A stretch of 64,000 bases of DNA from Takakia lepidozioides (Eukaryota > Streptophyta > Takakiopsida > Takakiales > Takakiaceae), in contig CM060732.1 in NCBI GenBank assembly GCA_030704615.1, positions 51,813,053 to 51,877,052 on the forward strand, given 5' to 3'. A program made the translations under genes and the position numbers. Below, in pieces: positions 46,142 to 57,076 of this stretch (its first letter is position 1; each line of letters opens with the position of its first letter). The notes below the pieces were generated by a model. It did not search any database. It saw nothing but the letters and a program-made list of their open reading frames with translations, and was not told the origin of the DNA.

Positions 46142-47241
46142 TTCTTTGTAGGTGGAACTGTTGAATCTGGTAGATGAATTGATCTCTAGTTCGGAAAAGG
46201 TGATGGACAACTCATTGTATTGGGTGAGGTACCATTTGGCTTCATTTGGCTTGACTTGTTTGCATATCTCCAGTTGCTTAGGAATTTGCCATGAAGAATT
46301 GGACTAAAATGAGTGTTCCATATGCTGCATTGGAGTAAGCAAAAACAGCACAAATACCTGCCTGTCTTTGCTGACTGCATGTCTGCCATGAATCAAGTTT
46401 AGGTGCTGATCTTACTCCACAGTTCAAGGAGATGATTGTCTCTGGTGAGAGTGCAACTTCAATTCCCAGCCGTGAGATGAACTGCTGAAAATACAGATTT
46501 TGTCTGTCAGCAAATTACTGTTCATCGTATTGCAGTCAGAAGCAAAATAAATAATCAGGGGTGCAAGAAGGTAGCAAGTACAACTGAGTGACTCCGCAGC
46601 TACTCGGATGTCAGGTTAGCCTGTTATTACTACCTCCACCACAACACCCTCTTTCTCTCCACCACACACAAACACTCGTTACTGAAACCGGTACTCCTGT
46701 TTTTCTTCATCTCTGCCAATTGTGCAGCCAAAAGGTCTAAGGCCCCTGAATTGGGTGTACCCTTCTTAGGCTACAGCTTTCAGTCCAAGGATCGGAGACG
46801 AAGAGCGATGGAAGAATGGAAACTGTAGCGTAACGAAAACCATTCATCTTCTAGGAAGAGCATCCTAGACCGGATAGGCATGGATCTGAGCCGACCGCTC
46901 GGATTGGTTGGACCGTATCCCAATCCAGCGACCCCTGTATAGGGGGTCCCACGGCCCGAGCGAGATCCTGTCAGAATGGGGAATGTGTCGTGACTCGACC
47001 TGCGCACCCATTGAGGTCTCGAAACCTGTGGATAGCGTCCGAAATCTGGACAGGCCCATTTCTATTATCAATTAACAAACAAATTGGATAAATAGTTTTT
47101 GAGAAAACAAGGAGGAGGGAGGGAGAGAGAGACGAGGGGGAGTGTGGAGAAGAAGAGGAGAGGAGGGGAGATGGGGGAATGATGTGATGGTGCTGCTTTG
47201 CGAGCATCGGGAGCTTTTCTAGGGTCTGGGTTGTGCAGGAG
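46142..47241. other. No gene; 3' flank of FKBP and 5' flank of the MFP1-like gene
   Basis: Only short chance frames are present. Purine-rich leader sequence (about 47105-47170) precedes the MFP1-like start. Confidence 0.4.
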
Positions 47242-50200
47242 ATGGCAGCAACTATGGCATTTCGGCTTGTGCCGTGTTCCTCTTCCTCACAGCTAAGCCT
47301 GACTTGTTCAGATGGAAACAGGGCGCTTTCCCGGCCCCTGTTTGCGAGAAGAAGAGTACTGCAGCTGGAGAGGCAGCGCCGATTTGTTTTGGTGCGCGCT
47401 TCCAAAGGATTCTCAGATTCCCGGAACGCTGAGAAAGGCAGGGGAGAGCAGGCGGACGCAAGCCAATGCGGACTCTCGAGGAGAGCTTTGGTGGCGCTCA
47501 TAGCCCTCTGTACCCAGGCGTTTCCTGCATCGATTTCCGGGGCCGAAACTAATGGTACTCTCCCTTCCCACTCCTTCCCTTCAATTTGTTTGTCTCCTCA
47601 ACCCTTCCCGCACTTCCGTCTAGTTTGTGTTCAATTCGTATAATATTCTTACCGGTTTTGGACTATTGTGAGTCTCTGGAGCAACCGGTCAGTATTCTAG
47701 TTGAGGCTACAAATTTTTCGTGGACCAAATAGGAAGCGGTTGCTGGTAATGCTATCCGCCGTGTTTGTAGTGAGCCTCCTGTCAAGTTTCACATTTCAGA
47801 AAATACAGGTTGGGTACCTTCCATATCGTGCCAGTCCGTTAGTCACCTCGGTGGTACTATGTAGCATATATCCTCATATTTTCGAGTTGTGGAAGCCTGA
47901 AAATGCCTGTGAATGCCTGCGCTAACCTTATGTAGTAGCTACTAGCAAACTGATGAACTTTCAGTAATTCGCAGAAGAAAGCTTTTTTAGTGGAATCCTC
48001 ATCAATGTTGATGTTGGCTTGTAACTATTGTACACTGTCTAAGTACATGATAGACATGCTTGGCCTGAAAAAGTTGTGGTCACTTGGCAACCCACAAACC
48101 TTCTTCAGGTGTTTTAGAAAGGAGAGAGAGAGAAGGAAGAGATCATAATCTTGGGGACCTGTTACCTATCTGGCTGTGGTGCTCCAATGCGCTAAATCTA
48201 CAGAAGGAAGTGTTCCATGCATCTTTCAACAGTTTCTCCTCCTAAAATTTATTGATGTTGAGGGCCATTTGCAAACACTGTAGAGTCGGAGAGGATGAGG
48301 CTGGATATGTTACGTGTGCTTCAGCAACGACGCAAGAACATCTCCACTGTTGTGGAGGAATTTCCTCTTAAGGAACCTCCCACATCACCTCCGGCTATTG
48401 TTGAGACACCTAGCCAGGTGCCCACTGTAGCCGTGGAGGCCCCTACTCCTCCCCTTCCTCCCACAACTGTAAGAGAGGTCGTGAAGGAAGCTCTTTCCAT
48501 CCCGCCTGAGTCTGGGACTGCTGCTGTGATTGAAGCTGGTGCGCCCCAGGATGTTGCAGTGGACCAAAAAGCGAACCTGACAGAGCCAGGAGCAGCAGTG
48601 GCAGAGGTGATCAATTTATCTCTGGCCCCGGCATGTCTCTCCTCCTCCTGCCTACCTTCTCCTCTCTGTTCCCAAAGCTGCATTCTCCTTGCCTTTCAAA
48701 TTCCTTCTTTGCACTGTGTGCCAAGTTTGAGTCAGGAATGTATTAAAAAGTTTTGAATCTTCTCAAGTCCACATAGATTGACTGGCAGGGCCCATGTACA
48801 TGGTTTTCACAGGTGGCAGGAGGCAATGATCCACTGAGCTTGTTGAACTCTGTTGGAGTTGTGGGAGGTGGTGCGGCGGGAGTATTCTACTGGCTTGAGC
48901 GTCAAGCCAAGTCAGCCTCTAACTCTGCGTTGGAAGATGTAAGATCCCCAAAGGTTGATGTGAGATTTGGAAAATGCAATCATATATCTGTATATATGTC
49001 CTATCAGGCATTGTCACCATTTGCATGTAACAGTACGTAATCCTGTGCATGGAGAAACGTGTACATATATAGGGCAGTTTACTTTCTCTAATCTGGTGTC
49101 CATGTGTGCACTGGGCAAAGTATGCATTCACACAGTGCAGTATATGCATGTACTCTGAACTCCTTTTAAGATTTATGAGCTTGATGGCAAAACAGTCAGC
49201 TCCTTTAAGTAAGTGTTCGTTGTCTCAAAAATGTCGGGGACAGCATGTAGATTGCTGGTTTCACTTTATGCACAGAAATATATGACTTAAACTCAGGCAG
49301 GAAGGAAGTTCTGAGTGATTTCTTTTTTGTGGGCTGCTACTTATCCTGTTGCTGATTGTTGCTCTCTGTCTGTAGGCAAAGTCAAAGCTGAAGAAGACTG
49401 AAGATGCCATGGCGTCTCTGAGAAAAAGCCTGGAGGCAAACATTCTCACAGGTAAGGCATTAAACGGAGCAGTCAATTTGTTGTTGGTCTGGTTACTGCT
49501 GCCGGCACTTTGCAATTGAGTCGCTTGAAAGAATTATTTGGATTGTCTCAGAGAGGGAGCAAGCATTGAAGCAGGCAGACAAAGCCCAGCAGGATCGCGC
49601 AGCCCTGTCCACCGAGGTGGCCTCTGTCAATGCCTTGGCAAATGAGTTGCAGGATAAGCTGACCAGTGAGAAAGACGCTGCTGGAGACCAGGAAAAGAGG
49701 ATAGAGAGATTACAGGCCGCACTCCAGGATGCAGAGCTGAGCTACAACTCACTGGAGGAGAGGTTTGGAAAGGAACAGAGCCATGCAGAAGGCCTTGAGG
49801 AGGAGCGTCAGGTCCTTGATTTGCAAATCAAAGAGAGAGAAAAGGAGATTACTGCATTGAGTGCAACAATCAAAGAAAAAGAACAAACAGCTGTGAAGCT
49901 TTCATCGCAGCTCAGGGGTACAACGGATGCGCTTTCTGGGGCGGAGAACAAGGTGCATGATCTGAAGCATGAGCTCACAGTGCAAATCAAAGAGAGAGAA
50001 AAGGAGATTACTGCATTGAGTGCAACAATCAAAGAAAAAGAACAAACAGCTGTGAAGCTTTCATCGCAGCTCAGGGGTACAATGGATGCGCTTTCTGGGG
50101 CGGAGAACAAGCTGCAAGATCTGGAGCATGAGCTCAAAGTGGCTGGAGCAAGCCTCACAGAGAAAGAGGGCATTGTCAAGGACGTGACCAGAAAACTTGC

Positions 50201-53065
50201 AGCTGCAGATGCAAAAGAGGAAGAAATGAAGAGAGAGATAAGTGGCCTCCATGGTGACCTGAACTTTCTGAACCAATCTCTGAAGGCAGAGCAAGAGAAC
50301 AAGGAGAGACTCGAAAAAGAACTGACACAAACATCACAGGCGTTAGAGAGGGCTTCAATGGAAGCTACGTCGTTGCGTGAAAGCTTGGTAGAGATCTCTC
50401 AAGACAAAGAGACTCTTAAGAAACAGATGGCAGAAACCACTGAGCAGCTTACTAACGAGCTCACAGTGGCAGGCCAATCGTTGGTGTCCAAAGATGAAGA
50501 ACTGCAGGCCCTGAATCAGTCCTTGAGCAAGGAGGGCACCAAGGTACTGCACCTCAATAATGAGCTGCAGAGAGTCTCACAGACTTTGGAGGCTACTTTG
50601 GGTAAGGTGGCATCTTTGTCTGCGCAATTGGATGATTCAAAGAAGCAAAGAGCATTACTTGAAAACAATGTGCACAAGACTGAGGAAGCTTTAGAGGCCT
50701 CCACACGAAGGGCATCCTCTCTAGGTGAACAGCTGACATCTGCGGCTGATTTGAGCAAAAACCTAGAGAAGCAGTCGATCGAGGTCCGGGCAGCTGCAGA
50801 TACTGCCAATGCAGCTCTTACAGAGGAGAAGAAGGTGACTGCTATCACCAAGAACCAGCTGACGATTTCCCAGAAGGCCTTAGTAACAGAGAAAACCACT
50901 GTAGAGGCACTAGAGAAGGAGTTATTTGAAATCCGGATAGCTGCTGATACTGCTAATACAGCTCTTGTGGAGGAGAAGAAGGTGACTGCTGCCGCCAAGA
51001 ACCAGCTGGCAATCTCACAGAAGGCTTTAGTAGCAGAAAAGAACAGTGTAAAGGCACTGCGAGGGAGTGTGAATCAAGCTCTGGAAGCTCTTCAGGAGTT
51101 AAACCAACATTCACTCTCAGCATCCAAAGAGTTGGACAAGGCCAGACGGAATGTTTCCACCCTGGAGTCCGAGGTTGCTGAACTCCAGGAGAAACTTGCC
51201 AAAGAGAGAGAAGCAACGGCGGCACTTCGGTCAGGAGCTGCTCAGGTGGACACCATGATGGCTGAGCTTACACATGGGAAGCAGTCTGCAAGTAAGAAGG
51301 TGGAGAAGCTAGAGGGGGCACTTGCTAATGCCAAAAGGGAAACACAGCAGCTGAAAGGCAAACTTACAGAGATGAGGCAGGCATTACAGACTGCTGAGTC
51401 CCGCCTGGACACCATTCCACAGGTGCGTGCTGAGGCTGCTGTCCTGGTTGAGCACTATGAGGACTTGGTTTTCTGAGAGAGAGAGCAGAAGGAAGTTTTG
51501 TTGCGCCAGGTATGATCTAAGTGGGGTTCGCCTACAGAGCTGTAATTCACTAAACCTCCTTACACTTCTATATGAGCATAGAATTAGGTTACATGTAGTA
51601 GCTGATCACTTATCTCGGCTCGATTCAGGTGAAGATACCACATTCGGCAAACACCACCCGTCTCCCCAAGACAGCAATACAAGAAAGAACCACAAAAAAA
51701 GGTTTGTCCAAGGTTGTAGATTTTCAAACTTGAATACTCTCTATTTCAAATTGGTGACTACAATATTGAAAAGGTGAACTTGTGTTTGTGTGGGGACAGA
51801 ATGAGCAGTTGCTACAACTGGACAGGCACAGTCGTGGTGATCTCTCTGAAGTCAAGCAGGTATTTCAAGAGGCCACCTAGTTTGAAATTCTGTACCTCAT
51901 AACTCCAAAACTCACAGGGCAACCTGAATGGAGTTGCCCAAAAAAATTTGTCGATAACCTTTGGGATCTAGGGGGCTCTCTTCAAGACAGTTTTATGGCT
52001 TGAAGAGACGCCGCCAGGGTTACAGGCTGGTCTGCCAGGTCTACAAGCATCTGTTACATATGGGGCAAGATGTGCAGAAGAGTCAGCTTTTGAAGTGGAC
52101 AGCTGAGGTAATTCACATGCAAAGTATGCATGCAAGGAGGTCCTACTCAGTTCTAGGCAGTGTAGCTCCCCACTAAATGATGAAGTATGAGGGCTAAATG
52201 CATAAGTGTAAGGTCTACATTATGGGAAGATGTGACTGCACGCACACCCATATGTAAGGCACAATCTGTGAATGACTAACTGTATCAATCGGCCAGTCTT
52301 ATCTTTGTTCCACTATGGTCCGCAAAAACATCCCATGAGCTTGGAAAGCTTTAGCTAATACTTCCCTGGTACCCCTCCTTCAAACCAGTACAAAGCAAGC
52401 TAGATCCAAAGTGGCCAATAAATTGCTGTGCTAAAATAGTCCCCCTTTCCGTTTGGCATCCTATGAGAGCCAACTCAGAAGGCACCAAGGGCTTTTGAGG
52501 GCTGTAGAAATTTCCTGGAGAAGTAGGAGGGCATGACTATCTGGTTATCCCTGGTTTCGAGAAAGTTGTCTTTGTAGAACTTGAGAGAGATGGTATTGTC
52601 TCTATGTGTGCCCATGTTTTTGCACATGTTCCTTCTGGTCTCTCCCAAACCTCACTCCTATCACTGGAAATCTCTGTGAAGCCAACAGACCATACTGGTA
52701 TTTTGGTTTCAACAGCGTCATCCTCTTTGCAAATGCTGAAAATTTATGGGTTTTTGTTAGAAAAGATTAATACCCATGTGAGGTTACACACCTTAAGATC
52801 TGGACTTGTCAAGTAGCAATGTTCAGTGGTAGTAGTATCCCAATCTTTTTTTGCTGTATTTGCAAACTGCTGCTGAAGAGAAGGATTGTGATTTTGTGTG
52901 GTAATCTTTTTGTTGTGACAGACCCTAGAAGATGGACAGGCAGCCCGAGCTGAGATGGAAGCGGCACTAGAGTCATTGCAAGAAGCAGTGAAGGAGGCCC
53001 CCAACAGCAAGGATCAAGCAACAGCTGACAAGCAACTTCTGGTGACTCGCAAAGTGGACTCTTAA
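47242..53065 (+). CDS. MFP1-like plastid coiled-coil filament protein
   Basis: Eight exons: 47242-47554, 48284-48606, 48813-48938, 49376-49451, 49552-51422, 51480-51509, 51800-51859, 52922-53065. They give 980 residues in consistent phase. The N-terminus is a plastid transit peptide (MAATMAFRLVPCSSSSQLSL), then a hydrophobic stretch after RR (ALVALIALCTQAFPAS). Exon 2 is Pro-rich. Exon 3 has a membrane-like segment (GVVGGGAAGVFYWLERQ), followed by over 600 residues of heptad coiled coil. This architecture fits MAR-binding filament-like protein 1, a thylakoid-associated nucleoid and starch-related protein. Exon 5 contains a 53-codon in-frame duplication. Exon 5 can also read on past 51422 to a TGA at 51474-51476, giving a shorter isoform. 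Confidence 0.82.
49824..50141 (+). repeat. In-frame 159-bp duplication in the MFP1-like coding exon
   Basis: Two copies of 159 bases (49824-49982, 49983-50141) encode QIKEREKEITALSATIKEKE and 33 further residues. They differ at only a few positions, so the duplication is recent and adds 53 residues to the coiled coil without breaking the frame. Confidence 0.95.
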
Positions 53066-54249
53066 GAAAGCATTCTGGCATGGCCAGCACAGAGAGACAC
53101 AGCTTTGCTGCTTGGCAATTGCATTGTGATGTTAATACCTGGCGACTTGCTTCATCCCGAACATTGAGAGTTAAGCTTAGGAGATAGAATCAGGTTTGTG
53201 GCATGTTCAGGACTCTGCCCTTTCTTATTTACATGAAGTGTATAGAGGGGGGAATGGCTTTGAATGCCTTTCACCTAATTGAGTTATTGTCTTGTCCTCT
53301 GATCTTGCCAATGTAAGATACAAGGCTCCACCCCTAATTGGCCTCTGCTTCTTCCTAATGTTGTTCAATGCTGCTCTAAAAGGGTCCTCTCTCTCAGCTT
53401 TGAAGAGCACCTACTCTTACATTGGATATGATCTGTTTCTCAATATCATAGAAGTGTTTTGGTCTGCCCTTGCACTGACGCCCTCGCACTGGTAACACCT
53501 GTGGTACCAGTAGACTACCATAGACTGCTTGAGCTCCACCAGCTTTGGAGTACAGTAAGGCAGTGTAAGGTTTTCACAATATAACAGCAATGAGAAGTTG
53601 AGAGCACTAAGCACAGCAACATCCACACATACTTGCAAAGCCGACAAGGTTGTGTACTCTGACAGTTGGGCTTCAATTTTGGCGCCTGACTGCATAAAGT
53701 AACACACAAACATTCCTTCAAATGATCTCAGTACTCACATACTTACATCTGCCAGTGGCCCAGACTGGTCATATGAAGAAACTATTCACTAACACAAACA
53801 TTCCTTCAAGTGACCTCAGTACTGACATACACCTGCCAATGGCCCAGGCTGGTCATGCGAAGAAACTATTTACAAATCAAACGCACCAAGATGGATTGAG
53901 CACCTTCAACAATATATTAGATATCTACATCTGACTCCACCAGATGAAGTACTGGGATTGCTAGTCCAGCAAATAAGAACTTCAGCTACTGCTAGACTTG
54001 TGGATGTACTATTGCCTTGGCACATATATGATGATGAGAGGTAGCGCATATCTTCAGGAAAACACAATTTCACGAAATGGAAGGCTACTAGTCTGTTGTC
54101 ACTTCAGTCCCTTGCTCGCTGAAGCAGCATTTTGCAAGCAGTTTGGGCTTTCCCCACCCCCAAGCAACAGAAAGCAACGATGTTCATCACAAAACAGTGC
54201 CCGAGACACTACCTCGCAGATCACCAACATATAGTACAGCCCGACAGAC
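53066..54249. other. Convergent intergenic region
   Basis: It lies between the 3' ends of the MFP1-like and DUF6817-like genes. No gene was seen. It contains an 88-bp tandem duplication. Confidence 0.4.
53703..53880. repeat. 88-bp imperfect tandem duplication
   Basis: Copies start with ACACAAACATTCCTTCAA at 53703 and about 53791. Both contain CTCAGTACTSACATAC, GGCCCAGRCTGGTCAT and GAAGAAACTATT, with a small indel between them. Confidence 0.85.
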
Positions 54250-55635
54250 CTATTTCACTAGGCCAAGATTAATCATGCCCCAGTTATCTCTGGCCCACGT
54301 TTTGTCCCCGGCATTTTGAAGTAGCACTCGTGCCCAAGCAACCCAGCCTTCCCAGGTCATGCGCTTATCCCAATTGGTAGCCCACTCCAACAATAGCCTC
54401 AATCCCTCGCTGGCCTCCTTCTCAGCAAGCTCAAAATTGCTTTTTGAGAGATAGATCTGTGCCAGTACCAGGTGTGGCTCGGCAATGAAGGGGTTATGTT
54501 CGCAAGCTTTTTTAAGCAAAGGCTCTGCGGACTCCCAAATCTTTTCCTGGTCTGTTATACATATCGCCTCCCAATACAAGTCCCGAGCCGTGACTTGATC
54601 GGATGGGGACAACATCTGCGTGCAATTGTTGAAAACAGAAGGGATCGGGATATCAATTTCAGAAAAGGGCCTTCGGTTTTTTCCTTTCTCCGATTTCAGC
54701 TGTTCCTTTTCCTCTGCTTGTTCCTCTTTTAGTAAGAACAACAGCCCCATGCGAGAAATGCCACTCATCCACAGCCCAGGCTTGCACTCCCCAGGCCACA
54801 AAGCAGTCCATCCATTGCCTCGAAAGCGATACGTCCCATCCTCATTTCCGAACAGAATGTCCTGCCAGCCATAGGATTGGTCGATGAAATCCGCCATGGT
54901 GAGCACAAGAAAGATGGCAATAAGACGACGCGGCACTAGTACGTCCTCTCCCGTCGCTATGTGTTTTACTACCAGTCCTTCCGAAGGAATCAGAGGGCTA
55001 TATGACGCATCTTTGCCATTAACACCGCTCCGTCCTTTCTCTTCAATTGCCTCAAAATTGCTGCCTAATCTCTCCATTTTCTGCAGCAGATCATGTGTTT
55101 CCTTTCCACCTATTTCGTTGGCCTTTTCAAGCTCTATATCCCCCCGCTCGGCAACTCCACGAAGAGCCGAAACTAATTCTTCATCGCTGAATTTCAAAAG
55201 CAGCAAGTCGAAAATGAGCTGCTGTCGCGGGACGATGCAAAACAGATGGACAAGCTCCTCCGCAGCATCGCCGATCAGATCCCGCACCTTCTGCCTCTCC
55301 ACGTTAGGCTCAAATATGGCCAAATGCACATAGGAATTGGAATACGAGGAGTGAAACAGACCACAGAGGGCCACCGAATCCGGCAAACCCCACAACTTGA
55401 GGATGCGATACACATGCAGCAAATGCTCATAGAAGGTGCCATGCTTGTGCCAGCACTCTCCAGCCCCCCTTTTCTGCAACACCGATAGCAGAGAAGGCAG
55501 CACAGGATCTATGGATGCAAAATCTTCCCGCAAAAAAAGCTTGGCTTGCTCCAATCTCCCTTCTCCTCCCCCATTCTCATCTGCAATCCCAGGCATGCTG
55601 AACCCAACTCTCCTGCTCCCTTCCCTCCTCTCCAA
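54250..55635 (-). CDS. DUF6817/TPR-like plant protein
   Basis: A 461-residue intronless frame with a true ATG. The N-terminal half has HKHGTFYEHLLHVYRILKLW and SVALCGLFHSSYSNSYVHLA. These are the signature of the plant DUF6817 family, whose spaced His residues resemble an HD-type metal site. The middle (LVVKHIATGEDVLVPRRLIA, TMADFIDQSYGWQD) is also conserved. The C-terminal part (EPLLKKACEHNPFIAEPHLV, then LAQIYLSKSNFELAEKEASE) looks like a tetratricopeptide repeat, a protein-binding module. Plant homologues are annotated as TPR-like proteins of unknown function. It is convergent with the MFP1-like gene and divergent from the DUF2358 gene. Confidence 0.85.
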   Translation of the reverse strand: MERREGSRRVGFSMPGIADENGGGEGRLEQAKLFLREDFASIDPVLPSLLSVLQKRGAGECWHKHGTFYEHLLHVYRILKLWGLPDSVALCGLFHSSYSNSYVHLAIFEPNVERQKVRDLIGDAAEELVHLFCIVPRQQLIFDLLLLKFSDEELVSALRGVAERGDIELEKANEIGGKETHDLLQKMERLGSNFEAIEEKGRSGVNGKDASYSPLIPSEGLVVKHIATGEDVLVPRRLIAIFLVLTMADFIDQSYGWQDILFGNEDGTYRFRGNGWTALWPGECKPGLWMSGISRMGLLFLLKEEQAEEKEQLKSEKGKNRRPFSEIDIPIPSVFNNCTQMLSPSDQVTARDLYWEAICITDQEKIWESAEPLLKKACEHNPFIAEPHLVLAQIYLSKSNFELAEKEASEGLRLLLEWATNWDKRMTWEGWVAWARVLLQNAGDKTWARDNWGMINLGLVK

Positions 55636-55856
55636 ATCTTCTCTTCTCTTAACAAAGCCTGTGGATTCTGCAGTCTCTACTCTTGTGTGTCACCCTTGGT
55701 CCACAGTGTGGATGGATGAGGCCACCGAACCAACCCAGCTCCGACTCCAAGTTAACCCAAGCAAATTTCTACCCCTACCCATTGAATATTCATATCTGCC
55801 CCAGAATCTGACCGTGTAAGACTTTCAGATAGTCTGACCCCAAAGTTAAGAGATTC

Positions 55857-56095
55857 TCAATATATGAGGCAAGGCAGTTTGTTTTGTTTTGTAGGGTCGC
55901 CCAAACTGCGGGGCACAGCCCTGGTGCTTGGTGCCGTTGGAAAGCTCTTGATGAGGAGAGGTGCACCGGCTTGGTCTCATATTTTTGGGATCTGCGGTGT
56001 GGTGTGTGAGACATGGAAGTTCAAGTACTTTTGGTCATTGGAAATTCGTGGAAAATAGCAAAGTGGGATTTCCTGGAGCAATGATTGGCCCTTCA
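55857..56095 (+). repeat. Dispersed repeat R, copy 1
   Basis: Begins CAATATATGAGGCAAGG and continues through CTTGGTGCCGTTGGAAAGC, GGTGCACCGGCTTGGTCTCA and GAAAATAGCAAAGTGGG. It matches 61427-61690 along its length and serves as an uninterrupted reference copy. Confidence 0.9.
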
Positions 56096-56169
56096 TTTGT
56101 CTTTTGTGCACGTGGACAGAAATATATTTGGTTTTTTTTAAATATTGGCGTTCACAATATTGTTTGTGG

Positions 56170-56945
56170 TCACCGTCATTAAGATCTCCCAAACCGCGGG
56201 GCCTCAGGCCAGGATTAGTACCATTGGGAAAGCCGATGAATAGGGTGCACCGACTTGCGGCCGCTTTACACTAGGGCCCAATCCCAAGAAATCCTGGGCC
56301 CAATTTCTACCACTCTTGGGCTGGTCTTGGGCCACCTTCAACAGTCACGATCGCACAAAAATAGTCTATTTTAATACCAAACTTCTTGGGCCCAAGAGCT
56401 GAGAGTTGGGTCTCCATTCTAGGAGGGTTGCTTTTTCTTGGTCTGGCCCAAGAAGTTGGGCCAAAACTTGTGCTATGTAGGTGCCATGTAGGCAAATGAC
56501 CTACTTCTATTTTCTTGGGCTCCATAGTGTAAAGCAGTTGGGCACAATTTTCAGGCATCCGCCAGCCAACGGGAATGCTCCATTCTAAAGCGGCCTTTAT
56601 AGTCTCACAATTTTTGGACCTGCACTGTAGGAGATATGGAATTGCAAGGGAAGATAATAGGGATAATGTAAGAATCTAATGCACACGGGCAACCTCTGAC
56701 ACAATTGTACGCAGGTTTTTGGCATGTCAAATCTTCCCCACCCTCTCTTGAGAGTGACATGGAACTGAAAGAGTAAACTCCAGTCCTGGGTTATACCACT
56801 GGGTGTGTAACTTCCCTTGGGTTTATATTGGGTTACACGACGGGTGCCTGAGTGCCTGGATATTCGTGAACTGGAACAATGACGTGGAGATCTCCCAAAC
56901 TGCAGGATCTCTAGGTACGTAAGGGATTGCACTTGGACTTAGATG
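56170..56945 (+). repeat. Dispersed repeat R, copies 2-3, interrupted by an insertion
   Basis: The 56180-56257 part (AGATCTCCCAAACCGCGGGG ... GGTGCACCGACTTG) and the 56600-56645 part (GTCTCACAATTTTTGGACC ... GAGATATGGAATTGCAAGG) join to one copy once 56258-56600 is removed. A further partial copy starts near 56883 (GAGATCTCCCAAACTGC). Confidence 0.8.
56258..56600. mobile_element. Inverted-repeat insertion rich in TGGGCC motifs
   Basis: About 343 bases interrupting repeat R. The ends carry inverted repeats (CGGCCGCTTTA at 56258, TAAAGCGGCC at 56586). Inner inverted repeats GCTTTACACTA.../...AGTGTAAAGC occur at 56263 and 56526. The inside has many TTGGGCC/GGCCCAA words. No coding capacity, so it is a non-autonomous DNA element; the target duplication is unclear. 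Confidence 0.7.
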
Positions 56946-57076
56946 ACCTTGGCCGACTGATGAGATATGGGAGGCTGGAGGATTTCATATTTTGGAACTA
57001 ATGACATGAAAAAAAACCGGCGTAAAGGTAATACCTACATCATATATGCAACACTGTGCTCTTAAGTGTGCTGTTC

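Noticed and set aside
49171-49208. Possible 38-base exon (IYELDGKTVSS) in the MFP1-like gene
   Set aside because: It has splice-like borders, but including it would break the frame between the 48938 and 49376 junctions.
49808-50998. Long minus-strand frames opposite the MFP1-like exon 5
   Set aside because: They are antisense shadows of the coiled-coil coding sequence, with Ser/Leu-rich composition typical of the complement.
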